This document shows, piece by piece, positions 1 through 12,561 of a stretch of DNA of 64,000 bases (its first letter is position 1; every line of letters starts with the position of its first letter). Under the pieces are notes generated by a model. That model searched no databases, was not told where the DNA came from, and saw only the letters and a list, made by a program, of their open reading frames with translations. The stretch covers positions 57,002,025-57,066,024 of the forward strand of contig CP136068.1 of NCBI GenBank assembly GCA_032622095.1, in the 5' to 3' direction. This DNA is from Siphonodentalium dalli. Taxonomy: Eukaryota > Mollusca > Scaphopoda > Gadilida > Siphonodentaliidae. A program made the position numbers and the translations under genes.

Positions 1-1172
1 TCAAACAAAAACTTATAATAAACACTCCTCGACCCAGCACGGACAACGTCTGGTTCTTGCAGAACCTTTTCAATGTCATTGATTTGAACGGAGAACACTG
101 CGTCAACACTTTTATACGAATTTTCAGTTCCAGCACAAGGCTCGAAAAATCTAACACTCAGGGGATCCTGAGCGGTAACACATGCGGGAAGGGTATGGTG
201 TCCCTTTCTTATCAGAACATAACACCCAGTTTTATAAGTTTCGTCTGTAGTACTACTGGTAGTATGTTGGTTTGTATAAACGTGGTGATCTTGAACTCCT
301 TGAGGCTCACACTCCTGACTCCTAGCCATACTTTTGGGTTGATTCAACTTCATTTGTGCTACTACTGGTAGTACTAGTACTGGCTGCAGAGATACTCGTA
401 ATGCACTTCTTCATGCTACGACGAGCTTTAGAGTATGTGTCTTTAAATTGACATTGACAACTCGCGTGACCCGTACACCACAAGTTATTTGACGGAGGTA
501 CGCGGAAGGTTTACTTTCATGCTATTAATTTTCTTTGGTCGGAATCGGTCCACCAACTACTCAATTGTGTTCTAATTAAAGAAACTTTCAAACGTGAGCC
601 CCAGACGTTGATTAACTTCTTAGTTAATAACGCGTCAATTGTAAAAAAAAAAACAGACATAACGTGTTGTCACCTTTGTTCGCCTCACTGAACGATAAAC
701 AATACCCGCAGAGGGGGGTCTGTCTATTGCAATAGGGTCGCACGAATTGCAAAATAGCGACACGTGCGAGGATGGAGTTACTTCCCATGGATCAAATCAT
801 TGATTATATTGCGATGCCAGACGGTTGCGCGAATTCTTTGAACGTATTCCGTTTCATGCATGCCATTTGATTAAAAACTACGAATAATGCGATCATTCAT
901 GGAGTAGTGGGTGATCAAAATTAAATAATCGTAGGGGCTTGAATAAGAATCGTAGGGGGTGGATTTTTTCTCCAAAATTAACAATCGTACGGGTACGGTT
1001 ATTCGGATCACTAGAGTACTCTAAAATAAAATAAAATAGCTGCCGACGCTGTTTGTCTCAGTTTGTCGCTTTATAATAGGCCCCGTTTCTAATGACTCGA
1101 CGTCCGGACGCATTTCGTAAAATGGTGGCGCCCACGGAAAATAAAAAATACATCGTTTTCGTTTAAATCTTC
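1..1172. other. Non-coding sequence, no gene recognised
   Basis: AT-rich sequence with no convincing coding region. Short open frames here lack family resemblance and codon structure. It lies upstream of the first visible ATP5F1B exon, so it is either an earlier intron of that gene or intergenic. Around 900-1020 there are short direct motifs (gaataagaatcgtaggg and relatives) of repeat type. No promoter, presequence exon or RNA gene could be identified. Confidence 0.5.
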
Positions 1173-2645
1173 TAGTGATGAGCCGATAATCAGGAACGAC
1201 AATCGGAATCGGCCGATTGTGGCCCATCGGATGACAATCGGTACTCTGGTTTCAACATCGGCATTTCCGATTGTCTAAATTGAAATCAGGTGCTTGTTTT
1301 TCTTCAATAAACTGTTTTAAATATGACGATGTTTTGTTGAATAAATGACCATTAAACATGGGGAAAGTGATTTACCAAACACAAACTTGATATACAGCCA
1401 TCTCCTCTTCAATACACCGGCCATATACCTGGGTCTATGTTTGAACAATATATTACAGTGGGGATCGCCGGGAAGAACGCGACACTTTGGATTAGAGCCA
1501 GGCTGCGATGATGACGCCGTGATAGCGCGTAATCATAAATTATATGATGATGTTCACACATTACATATCATGGGACTCATGTACGCCGATACGTAACTTC
1601 ATTGTTCGTCAACGTGTAGACATTTTGATTTATGTGTGTCAGACTATAAAAAATCAAAATGTATGCATACGCAGCACAACAAATCTATCTATATAGTACA
1701 CAGGTATAAACTGTAGAAACCGAAAGTGCATGTCACGTGACAATTAATTGCGCATCTGACTTCACTGTTTGTTCAATTAAATTGAGCATATTATAACATG
1801 TGTATATATCAGTTGTCAGGACGCAGGAATAAAAACTGTAAAGCATTAATAGTCAGATATTAAAAAGAATTAACGAAATTTATTTATTAATTTTACTATC
1901 TAATTAATATTTTCAAAGTCTTTCACCCAACACAACTTTCCATTAATGATTAACTTTAAATAGTCGAAGACAATGTCATTCCATCCAGTCAGCCTCGTGT
2001 GACGTCACGTATAGGTCACCACCAATGATTATTTTGATGACCATACGGAAATCGACAATCAAATTGTGTCTGCGAAATTGACATGAACATGGTGTAACTT
2101 GCAACTAGTTCAGTCGGGTCATTTCCTTTGATGTGATGTCTTTGAATTGGGATCAAAGTAAAATGCCGTTTGATGAATTGTTATCAAAAACGGCCGTGGA
2201 TATGTCGTGATGCACGTGGCTACATCAAACTTTCAAACTATTTGTTGTGGAATAGCTTAGAATACATCATGGGTAAGTTAATGCATTGCGTCGTCGATAC
2301 AATACATTACAATAAATACACCGAGGCCCCGTACCACACCCTCTGCAGGACATGTGCCTGTATTCCAGTCCTTCCCATGAGACGGGCGCTATTGCGCTCG
2401 CGCCCGTCCGCGCCCGCGATTCCCTATTTCAGGGTGCAAACAAATGCGCTCGTGTTTTGACCGGACATTAAACGGAAAACCGGCATTTCGTCCGGTGCGT
2501 AGACTAGCTCGCTTAATGTAAAACGCATTTTGATTGGACAACGAGACAAACTATTAACCAATAGAATTACGTATAACAGTTCATGTTCGGGATACCGGAA
2601 ATTCCGCCAAATTCGTTTTCGAAATAAATTTTATTAGTTTTTAAT

Positions 2646-5085
2646 ATGGTGCTGTTATCCACTTTTCTGAACTGGACTTTCAAAAATGTTGTCGGGTATT
2701 CGACGAAATACGAAAATGGGAAAACGTTGGTTACAAAAGTATGGTGCAAAACGTGTGCAAAGCAAGCGGATCGCGTGAGAAAAACGCTCAATGGAAGAGT
2801 TCTTAAGGAATTTGACGTATTCACGGAGGGGAGCAATTTTGTAAATAAATATACATTCGAAAGGCATCAGACCGCCACATATTATGAAAACATAGAACAT
2901 TCAAATGCTGACAGTGGCAGGAGTGAGAAGGAACAGGATGTTGTTTGTGATAGCTCAGGTACCTGCGGAAGGGGAGCTGGTGTTAAAAGACCCAGCAACC
3001 AGCTGCGAATTGATCATGTATTGAATGAACAATCCAGAGAGGCTTATAAGAAGCTACTCAGGACAGCTTATGTTTTATGTATAACTGGGCAACCCATTTC
3101 GACATTTAAGCCCATGGTCGAAATCCAGCGGGCAAATGGTGTGCAGCTGACTGCAGGTAAAAATAACAACCAAACCGCAGTTGAGCTGATTAACAATCTT
3201 GCTGCGGCGTCAATGAGAAAGCTTGGTATTAAGCTGGCATCGGCCAAATTTTTCAGTCTCTTGACTGACGGATCACAAGCCAGGAAAACTTTGTCTGAAA
3301 AAGAACTTGTTTTCGCTCGTTTTGTTGTAAACGGAGAGGCACAATTCCATCTTGTTGGTCTTGAGGATATTGATGACTTTGGCGATTGCACAGGGGAAAA
3401 TCTTGTATTGACAATTTAGTTATGAATAAAGTTGGTCTAGAGGAAGAATTATACAAGAAACACTTTGTCGGTGCAACGGCAGATGGTGCTGCAGTCAACA
3501 CAGGTGCATACAAGGGACTGCTAACACGACTTACATCTGATGACAGACCATGGCTGATCAAGGTGCATTGTGTGATGCACAGACTGGAGCTGAGCATCAA
3601 GAGTGCTCTGCTTGAAGTACAGCAGTTCAAAGCTATTAAGAATCTCCTAATTACCCTATTCAATTTATTGAAAAAATCTGGGAAGTTGAAACGTCACATT
3701 CGTGATCATGGTCAAAAAGTACTGGGCATGCAAGTTTTGACAATACCCAAAGTTAGTGGAACGAGGTTCATTACACACCTCAATAGAGGTCTTGATCACC
3801 TTTTACATAACTGGGTACTGTTATGCCAAGCAATTGAAAACATGATCGCGTCTGGAAATGCTAAGAAAATTGAACCGAAGTTAAGAGGCATTTTGAAAAA
3901 ACTGAAGGATGCAAATTTTTTCTCATCTGCCGTTTTACTGAAAGATATAACTCAACAGCTTAGTTTTTGTTCTTTAAACATGGAGAAGGAAACTTTTCTA
4001 CTTTTTGAAGTAAAGCCTGTTTTAGACCTCCTTGTCCAAAATTTGAGGAAACTTACTGAAGACGAATATATTTATCCTCCCTCAGATGATAATGTTGTAA
4101 TGAAAGAATACAGATTAAATTTTAATGGTAAAACTCTTGCTTGTAAAAGTCTTAAACTTGGGCATTGCAAAAAGAATTTGGTAAACAGACAGTATGTTGA
4201 AGTTCAGTATGATGGCATGACCGAAACAAAAAAGAAACGCAGTACGTGTACTAATATTGTCCAGGAATCATTATCTGCCACTTCAAAACGTGTTATTCCT
4301 TCACTCATTGCTTGCATCAATAACAGATTCCCTTCATTTTCAAGCAGACAGTCGTCTGAATCCCAAGAAAATCCTACATGTAACTCTCTCGATAAGGATA
4401 TTATTCATAATCTTGCAGTTTTGGATCCAGCTAACTGGAGCGATCTAAAAACTGAACTTGCATCCATTGAAAATATCTTTCAGCATTTTCATGTGCCTCT
4501 TGAGTTCAATGGCTACAACAATGAATCTGTAGTAAAGCCGAGAGGAGAATGGGAATCTTTTAAGCACCTAGTGTCAAATTTTTACCCATGCATTCAGGCA
4601 CCACAGTTATGGAAAAATATTTTATGCTACAGAAGGGATCAATTCCCAAATATTAGTTTATTGGGGGAACTTGTTCTGACCTTGAGCCCTAGTAATTCCA
4701 TAGTTGAGAGTGGCTTCAGCTACTTAACAAGAGCCTGAAGAACTTATTGATGCTGCCCTATTGACTTACCTTTCCAAAAGGAGGTATAAAAAGTTAGATA
4801 CCACAAGTGAACCTAGTGATTGCTTTAAGAGAATTTGTGTCAAAGCTGTAAAAAAAACCTATAATAAGTAATGAAAATCTTGTCTCAAATAATGATTCTG
4901 ATGGTGAGAACCTGCACAGTGTATCAGTAGATCATGGCCAAGTATGTGACTCTGCCGCAAACACAAATGATGGGTCTGAATCTTTTGATTCTGAACTTTC
5001 AGATTCACAATCTGATTCATGGTCTCAAATGGATGAGGGTGAATCAGAATGTGACTCTGAAGATTCATCTGAACCGGAAGATTGA
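2646..5085 (+). pseudogene. hAT-family transposase remnant (KIAA1586/ZNF862-like)
   Basis: This would catalyse cut-and-paste transposition of the surrounding element. Frame 1 (2646-3419, 257 codons) begins at ATG and carries a zinc-finger-like pair (VWCKTC, C34/C37) with a downstream His. It runs through LTDGSQARKTLSEKEL, typical of hAT transposases. The frame then shifts by one base near the ggggaaaa run at 3390-3400. It continues to 4738 with ATADGAAVNTG, the hAT C..H motif in CVMHRLEL and, at the end, the dimerisation signature LSPSNSIVESGFSYL. A second break near 4735, probably a small deletion, separates a conserved tail (EELIDAALLTYLSKRRYKK) from the main frame. After another stop comes a Ser/Asp/Glu-rich tail ending at 5085. 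With three breaks it is not translatable as one protein, so I call it a pseudogene. The first frameshift sits in a homopolymer pair and could be a sequencing error. Confidence 0.88.
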
Positions 5086-6640
5086 GTGCCACCTTGTACA
5101 ATATTGAACTATGTTATTATTGTTATCTAATTTTATTGTTCCATACCATTGAGGTGTTATTGTTCGATTAAATATAAGTTGTTATCCACCACAAGTGTGC
5201 CAATTGAGAAAATTTCAACAAACGTCCATGATGTTCATTTACATGTACATTTTATTATGAGTCATTTCTGTGTTATTAATTAATAATTTATTGTTCCACA
5301 TTGACGTTTTATTGTTCTATAATTAAAGTTATTATTTATACCACAATTGCAAATTCATATCTCTAAATGACCTGCTGGGTGACCAGGTGATGATAGCAAA
5401 ATTGTTACCGACACATTCAACATGTGAAAAGGTATTGTGCAGATGGATTAATTTTTTTATTTTAGAGTTATTGACCCTTTCTCGACTTAGAAAATATTAA
5501 GTGAAAATGCAATTGGATACCTTAACTGTGAAATCAACTTCTACAACTTATATCCTACATGTATGTACCGTACCTAAACTTGAGGAAAATGTTACTGACA
5601 CATTGAAGATGTGCAACATATTTTAGAGAATATGCACTTTGTATAATATTAGGCTTAGGCCAAAACAAATTATACCTGTGTTTCTGGTGACATGCAAGAA
5701 AAAAATAGGGGTGGGGTATTGGCTTTTCATTTTATTTTCAACTTAAATAAATATATATAACCCAGACTGCTTCTCCTTGTTTTTAATGTACTATAAAATA
5801 ATAAAACTAAGTACATAATATTAGAATTTTATAGTGTAAAGTTTGATTTGGCTGTGACCTAATTAAAGTGTGGTGTAATATACAGTTTAACAGTACACGT
5901 GATGTGTCTATTTTACATGGAAATGAGTCGGTTTACACAGAAAATAAAATCAGATGCATACTAATTTTCAACTTCAATAAAATGAAAATGGTCGGGTGCC
6001 GGAATAGGGGCGGGCGGGTCACCAGAAACACAAGTTTTTGAAATTTTGGTCTGATGACAATGTCAATGATTATTGTAATTTGTTGGGGAATAATAATTTG
6101 CATTCATATTTTGTAAATGATGCACACTGTTGACAAATTCAAAATACATGAGAAAATGGCAATAAGTACCCAGTCAGGGGGGGGGGGTGGTGATGACAGG
6201 TCTGGGGTTATGTTGTTCAGTTGGGGGCTTTCTCACATTTCAGTTCACAATTTCAGATCCATGCCTGGAGTTAAGTTCACAATTCAGCATGTCCACTCTA
6301 AAATGGCTCCTATAGAGATGAGTTAAATCCTTCTCACTATCATCAACATTTGTTATGCCAACTGGCAACATACACCAGAATGCACCATTTCAAAAATGAA
6401 TATTCAAAATTTTTCAACTCTGGAAGGGGGGACACCCCCCTTCCATACCATGCCCCCTTCTCGGTGCTACGCACCTCGGAGCCGCCCAAGATCACAAGTC
6501 CGCCCATACCTACCTATATACTTACCCAAACGTATACTTATGTATACTGTGTACTGGCATATTACTACGGTTGTTGCTTGCTTCTAATTCTAAGTATTAT
6601 ATAATACATATAAATATTCTATATAATTATTACAATAATC
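5086..6640. other. 3' non-coding part of the hAT element
   Basis: AT-rich, no coding signal. It contains a G-run near 6178-6187, and between 5654 and 6020 a pair of inverted motifs (aggccaaaa..gtttctggtgac and gtcaccagaaacac) that are the ends of a widespread short repeat family seen elsewhere in the window. Confidence 0.5.
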
Positions 6641-6681
6641 GGAATCGGCACCTGAATCGGCCGATTGTGATCTCAAATAAT

Positions 6682-7131
6682 ATTTTAAACACTTTTAAAG
6701 TGAAAATGGTAGCATATGTTGGTATAGGATATTTTTGATTGAATTGGTTTTGAATATTTACTTTTTTATTGTACTTTGTGATTTTAAATACAAATAAATT
6801 AATACTATGCTATTCTATTTTATGCCTTGTGAAGTTGTGTCTTGTTGATCTCCTTCCAATATCATATGATGCTCCCAGCATTCAAATCACACATGACATG
6901 TATATATATATGGGAAAGTGAGAACTTTTGGGAGATTTAAAAAAAAAAAAAAAAAAAAAATCCCGCCCGCCCGCACCTATATTTTTCAGCTCCGTTAGGG
7001 GAAACAAAGGTATTTTTTTTTTTAGGCCTTATCACTCTAATTCATAAATAGGCTATTTTATAAAATTCAAGTGAGACACATACCGTACATAATATACTAC
7101 ATGTGCATGTACTCATGTAGTACAGAAATAC
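6682..7131. other. Non-coding repeat debris
   Basis: A poly-A tract at about 6938-6960 is followed by CCCGCC repeats. Near 6990-7025 is a copy of the recurring motif ggggaaacaaaggtatttttt..ttaggcctta. No gene seen. Confidence 0.5.
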
Positions 7132-8402
7132 TACTCTCGGGATCCAAATACGCTATTTTCAAGGAGAAATCCCCCCTGTACGCTGCTTATTTGGGACCCT
7201 ACGTTTATTAATTTCTGGGGGTATAAAATTTACACCATGTTGTCAATATCACGACCATGAATCACAGGACTTATTCTACAATTAAAAAGTTTTTTTTAAC
7301 CCCAAAATCAGTTCCATAATCACAATTTATACTGAAAAAACGATGTGCCTCGAAAATAGGCAACGCGAAACCCCAAAAAAGCGCTAAAAGTTACCAGTTT
7401 GACAGTGTTTTCTGCATACAAATAATTTCTTGAGAAGCATTAAAGTATATCCCTTTAATATTGAGATATTTAAAGAACACAGTTTCATACTTTTTCTGTT
7501 TTAATGCAATATTTGGTGAGAGAAATGTCAAATAGATCGTAAAACTTCGAAAAAAATCGATAGATGATCAAATTAGGCTTAATGTAAAATTGTAAACTGA
7601 GTATGATTCTGGACAAGAACGCTACTAGTACACAAGTTTCAACCTAAATATATTAATCATTTGAATTATACAGTGAGTGAATTACTAGAGTTAACTGTCA
7701 CTCTTTGATTGATTTTATTGACAATGATGATAACACATATATATATCAATACCATAGATTGCTGAGTGATATATAACTTAAATGGAGCAAACACATATAA
7801 TTGTACATAGTTTGTTCTGCCTCAGATATCATTTTATTTGTGATGTTAAAAATGGGTTGTTTTGTGCAACACAAATGAAAATCATACTAGTAGTCAATTT
7901 TGAAATGTTACTTTGAAACATGTGTCTGGTATATATTAAATCATATAGTTTCTTCCTTATGCAATGATGCTGCAAAGTAAATGATTTATTAACATCTGCA
8001 GAATTATGGGAATTTTTTCTTACTGTAATTGGTTTGAAAATCATGTGTTTTGTAATCATTTTATATCAGAGTTTTAAAAGCTAAAATCATGAAAAAATTC
8101 CAATATTCTACTGTGGCTAAGGAACCATTCATTTTAAATATCAATGTATTATCCAAAAATGTGGGTGACACTTGGTATTAGTTCAAAATGAATTGACCAA
8201 TTATTAGGTTCAATTTTTCTGCAATGATCTCTGTGTGAGAACATATGAAACTAACCACAATTTTTGACCCATACTTAGTGTTGATTTGCGAAAATTCCCC
8301 CCTGTACTATTATTGCGCCCCCCGTACTATTATTTATTTTAAAGGAAATTTCACCCCTGTACTATTATTCCGCCCCCTACTATTATTTGGATCCCGAGAG
8401 TA
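7132..8402. mobile_element. TIR element with perfect 19-bp ends (possible TA target duplication)
   Basis: The left end tactctcgggatccaaata (7132-7150) is repeated exactly in inverted form at 8384-8402. If the terminal TA is read as the duplicated target, the TIR is 17 bp and the element resembles a non-autonomous Tc1/mariner-type unit; this superfamily call is inference. Near the right end, cctgtactattatt occurs in a short tandem cluster (8300-8390). No coding region is visible inside. The flanks on both sides contain catgtagtacagaaa, so the element may sit in an older repeat. Confidence 0.65.
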
Positions 8403-8779
8403 CATGTACATGTAGTACAGAAACAATGTACATGTATTAATGTAGTAATGACTATATATGGTACTAATCTCTATGTTAATTTTTCATTTGGTATTATGAG
8501 ATCCCACTTGATAACCAGGTTTATTTGATCAAATTGTTAATGTTCCTGTGCTGTAATTGATTGAAATACTGAAGTCTGAACGCTGAATGATTTATAACAT
8601 ACCTGAACTCAAATTATTTGAAGTTTTCACAGATGAAAGCTAGATAAAGCCAAACATACTTTACAGTATGATTCCAACTGTTAAACTTAAATCTTTTTGT
8701 AAACTTAAATTTCTTATGTCAATACATGTATATATAAATATATAAATGTTTTGCATCTTGTTATGATATGAATTGGGAC

Positions 8780-9285
8780 CTATATTTTTTTTATTTTATT
8801 TTTTGGTCAAATTTTTTTTTTTTGCAATGTCAATAAAAAGTTTAGGGTCGGGGGTTTAAAATAGGGTCGGTCGGGTTAGCGGAAACAAACGTATTTTTTT
8901 TTTAGGCCTTATCCGAAATTGGCGACAATCTTCTTTCATTGTTTCAATATGAAACGGAGAATTGACGATCTTCACATATCTCAATGTGCAATGTGTCGAA
9001 AATTAAATAAACGTACAGGGGCGAATAAGCAACGTACAGGTGGGAATTTTATCGCGAAAATAATAAGCGTACATGTACGATTATTCGGAACTCGAGAGTA
9101 GCCGATTTTGACCAAAAAAAAAAACATTTTATGGAAGTGCAATAAAAATATTTCGGTCGGGGGTGTAAAAATGAATCTGTCAGGAGTGGACAAACAAACC
9201 TAATTTTAATTTTGTCCCAGGCACCTTTTTCTAGTGTAGGTAGGGAAACCCTAAACACAGGTATTTTTTTTTTTGGCCTTATCAA
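8780..9285. repeat. Copies of an abundant poly-T / aggcctta terminal motif repeat
   Basis: Two copies read roughly: T-rich, agggtcgg, gggttagcggaaacaaac, gtattttttttttaggcctta (8820-8910), with a diverged relative at 9108-9282. The same terminal motif recurs at 6990-7025, 13205-13290 and 30440-30460, and inverted at 5654, 10350-10400, 18000-18090 and 30051. The consistent rule is a GTTTC-GCTAAC-like core next to a T or A run and AGGCC. It is probably the end of a small non-autonomous element family. Confidence 0.6.
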
Positions 9286-9469
9286 TGGTTCATCGATTAT
9301 ATGATTGATCGTGGCACCTCTGTGCTGTTGCAGGGCTTATATATCGGCGAGAATCCAAATCTAGATTCTCATAAATATTCTCGCAAATTACCCTGGATTC
9401 TCGTGAAAAAGTATGTATGGATTCTCGCAAAATCATATGAGATATATGCCCTGCTGTTGACATTGACAT

Positions 9470-9700
9470 GTAGATCTATGGGAACGAGTCATTTTGGGTC
9501 ATTCAGCAAAAAAAAAACATGGCCGGCAGTAGCCATCTTGGATTTCAAAATTCAATCTATTAGCGTGGGCTGTATTGTTTGTCTTATCATCATGAAGTTT
9601 GTCATGGATGTTAATATTGACATGTAGATGGAAACGAGTCATTTTGGGGTCATTCGGCCAAAAAACATGGTCGCCATCAGCCATCTTGGATTAATAGTTA
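9470..9700 (+). repeat. Fragment of the family B tandem core repeat
   Basis: Contains two core units with gacatgtagatgg, aacgagtcattttgggg and catcttggatt, the same unit that forms the long array at 45830-49110. No 5' hairpin or 3' end accompanies it here, so this is an isolated fragment. Confidence 0.8.
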
Positions 9701-9978
9701 CTTAGTGTGTAATCCAGGCCTGCAAATTTGAGAGAAAACAACCGTTCTAAGCCCAAAGACTGCAAAGTTCAGTTCGTCTGGAGGCTTGATGTTACCTAGA
9801 CAGTAGACTAGCAACCGAAACGTCATGGCCTATTCTGGTCTATAGTAAATTCCATCTTGAATTTATTTTTTTATATTTCAATATATTCTCAATGGCATGA
9901 AAAATTATTTTGTGATTCATAAAATTCATAATTAACTGTTATTTAGCTGTCAAATTTAATTTTTCAAATATATTTCAG

Positions 9979-10158
9979 ACAGGAAGTATGCAACCGAGCA
10001 AACATCACCAAAGGCAGATGTTGCTGTTGGCAAGGTGGTGGCAGTCATTGGTGCTGTGGTAGATGTTCAGTTCGAAGACAAGCTTCCTCTGATTTTAAAT
10101 GCCTTAGAAGTAGAGGGTAGATCACCAAGACTGATTCTCGAAGTGGCTCAACATTTGG
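9979..10158 (+). CDS. ATP5F1B: ATP synthase subunit beta, mitochondrial: first visible exon
   Basis: Encodes the start of the mature protein: [18 protein letters not shown] followed by [18 protein letters not shown], the N-terminal beta-barrel domain of F1 beta. The protein is the catalytic subunit of the F1 head of ATP synthase in the mitochondrial matrix. The acceptor is tatttcag|ac and the donor ttgg|gtaagc. The first two bases complete a codon begun in an upstream exon. The last base starts the Gly codon finished at 28366. The presequence exon is not recognisable in positions 1-9978, so it is either short and diverged or outside the window. Confidence 0.97.
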
Positions 10159-11620
10159 GTAAGCTAGATCAATGTCTTGTATTTAAATCTAATGAAACCT
10201 ATCTCTGGGTTAGCAGGTGAAGTTCGATACTTTTATTTGAGTGACATGTGCTATTTAAATTAACATAAAATGATGAAATCCAAAATATACTAAAGTAAAT
10301 AACAATTTTTTTTAACAAAGAGCACCTGACCTCCCGGGCCTGTCATTTTAATGCATAGGCCTAAAAAAAAATTATCCGTGTTTCTGCTAACGGGACATGT
10401 CTAGGGTAGGGTAGGTAGGTAGGGATTTAATTTTATTTATTTTTTAATTTTATTTTTTTCACACCCCGCTCGGAGGTGCTCCAAGCTGTATTTATGATAT
10501 TTTGACAACCGAGTGGTCATAAATAGTCTTAAATTGTATTCCAAAATAGAGGGAAGGAAGATTGGATAGATAATTAGATATACACAATTGATGGATTACA
10601 CTCCCCATTAATTGCATGTATTCAGTATTGAAATATATGTGTAAGATGATTTACAAAACGTTAGGCTCGCGTTACAAATGGGCCTGAATTTACCCCGCGT
10701 TACAAATGGCCCTGAATTGACAACTTGTAGGTTTACCAAGAACTGCTGAAGGAATAATATACATGTATGTATTCAATTTGTATATTTCCTTGCAACAACT
10801 GGCTGTGACCCATTGACACTTCACACCAATGGGAATCACAAACTTATACATTTTCCTGAGTGACCATTTAATTGCCCCACCAAATTCCAAACAACGAATA
10901 CATAGGAATGTGTTATCTAGTTTTAAACTAGATTGGTCACTGTGAAAGCTGTATTTATATTTTATTTTAGTCGCTGATTGTTTCCCGATTAATCAACCAT
11001 AGTCGCCATACCCAGTTAAAATTTGATATTGTCTAAAATAAAACTAATAGTATCAAAATTATTTCTTAGGCTTTAAAATTCCAGCGTTATGTTAAAACTG
11101 ACAACGATGTATTTTGTACTGTCTGGCATGCAAATCACTGAAATCAGATGAACTCAGTATTGATCACAATGCTGTAAAGATGCAACTGTATTGACCGTAC
11201 ATCAATCATGACATGAATACATGTAGCTATATTGTAGCTAAGGCGAAAACAAAACTTGCTTGTTTCCTATAATATGGAACCAGGTAGACAGGAAGGGATT
11301 TTTTTTTTAAAGCAAGCAATATGTCTAGACCATTAATGCTTAAATGTATCCTCATATGTGGAGCCTGTCTATGTATTATGTGGGGAAAGAACTGAATCCA
11401 GCTCAATAAGGTGATTAGTTATATACAATTATACATGCATATCAATTTTGACAGGAATTGGCTGAGTATTACAAAATAGCAGATATAGATATTAAAAAGT
11501 CTCCCAAAATCAGATTAAGAAGTCATCTTGCCACTGGAGTTCGCAAACACAAGAGGTACATGGTGATCATAAAACTGTGTTAAATATTATGAGCCATGAA
11601 TGCTGCAATGTGATGGAAAC
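10159..11620. other. Intron sequence, no gene
   Basis: Start of the 18.2 kb intron. It holds an inverted copy of the aggcc/poly-A terminal motif with taggtagg repeats (10350-10450) and a 28-bp near-perfect tandem duplication of gcgttacaaatgg(g/c)cctgaatt (about 10667-10720). Nothing coding seen. Confidence 0.6.
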
Positions 11621-12561
11621 GGGCCCACTCGCCCCAGGGCCAGCTCGCCCCAGTCGACCTGGGTCAGCTCGCCCCGAGCCAGCTCGCCCCGGGCGAGCCA
11701 GCTCGCCCCGGGCCAGCTCGCCTCAAGGGATAATGTCTTATTTAAGTTGTCGTTTTGCTTGCTTTCTCTGGCTTACAGTCAAGTGATACCATACAAAGTG
11801 ATACCCAAATCGGTCAACTGATACCCAAGATGTGTATCATTGAATTTGGAATGTTGAGTTAAATATACACACATTCGAGATCATTATTTGTCCGAACGTC
11901 ATGTCGGAATATACTCCATTCCTCGATCGAAAATGTGCTTGAGTCGAGCCACTGCCGTTGTATATAGTCGCAGATACAACGGAACATATTTGTGGTTATG
12001 ATGTCAGATAAATATTGCACTGCTTATATACGGTATGTGGTCGGCATATGAAAGTGATTATCTATCACACTGAAGCCATCTCATCCTCTGAAGTGTGAGG
12101 TGTGATTAGTCGATTGGTTACTGTGTAAACAACCTGCTTCTATTGTTTTGATAGGATATGAATGGGGATATAATAACGGCTTCTAAGGGTTTCCCAAACT
12201 CCAGAGATAGTGAGATGAACTCAGAGAATAAGAGAAACTTTAATATCCAGAATGTGAAAACAGTTCATTATTGTTATTTATGAATTCGCCGGTTCGTCGT
12301 TCAAACCAACTAGTGTGATAAACTGCATGGCTATATTATCTTTGCTAACAAACGTGCCTAAAGTAATCTAAATGTCAAAATTGATGGACATAACTCTGAA
12401 ATATATCATAATCTGAACTTAAGAAATTAATATATTAATATATATTAACTTATTTACAATGTTAATACAAATGTAATACCCTGGCCAGCTCGCCCCTGAA
12501 AGGTGGGCCAGCTCGCCCCAAAAACGGCCTGGGGCGAGCTGGCCCTGGGGCGAGTGGGCCC
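11621..12561. mobile_element. TIR element with perfect 33-bp GC-rich ends
   Basis: Positions 11621-11653 (gggcccactcgccccagggc and onward) are exactly inverted at 12529-12561. Both ends carry subterminal copies of ccagctcgcccc: about six on the left (to about 11730) and two or three on the right (12483-12535). The interior (11740-12480) is ordinary AT-rich DNA with no gene. The GC-rich ends stand out against the AT-rich surroundings. I see no convincing target duplication, so the superfamily is undetermined. Confidence 0.75.

Larger units (their letters stand above)
1173..6681 (+). mobile_element. hAT DNA transposon (autonomous-type, degenerate, right end truncated)
   Basis: The left terminus is tagtgatgagccgat followed by CCGATT-rich subterminal repeats. 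The right subterminal sequence at about 6640-6681 (ggcacctgaatcggccgattg and onward) matches the right end of the complete relative at 40085-41280, but the last 60 bp or so and the right TIR are missing. Between them lies a broken hAT transposase. Assignment to hAT rests on the transposase and on the 8-bp target duplication of the relative at 40085. No duplication can be shown for this copy because its right end is lost. Homology to the short relative covers about 1173-2275 and 6487-6681. Confidence 0.85.

Noticed and set aside
1-9978. Search for the presequence/first coding exon of ATP5F1B and its promoter
   Set aside because: No ATG-led frame ending one base into a codon before a GT donor and resembling a mitochondrial presequence could be supported.
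11577-11821. Proline/arginine-rich frames
   Set aside because: They are translations of the GC-rich TIR repeats, in two frames at once.
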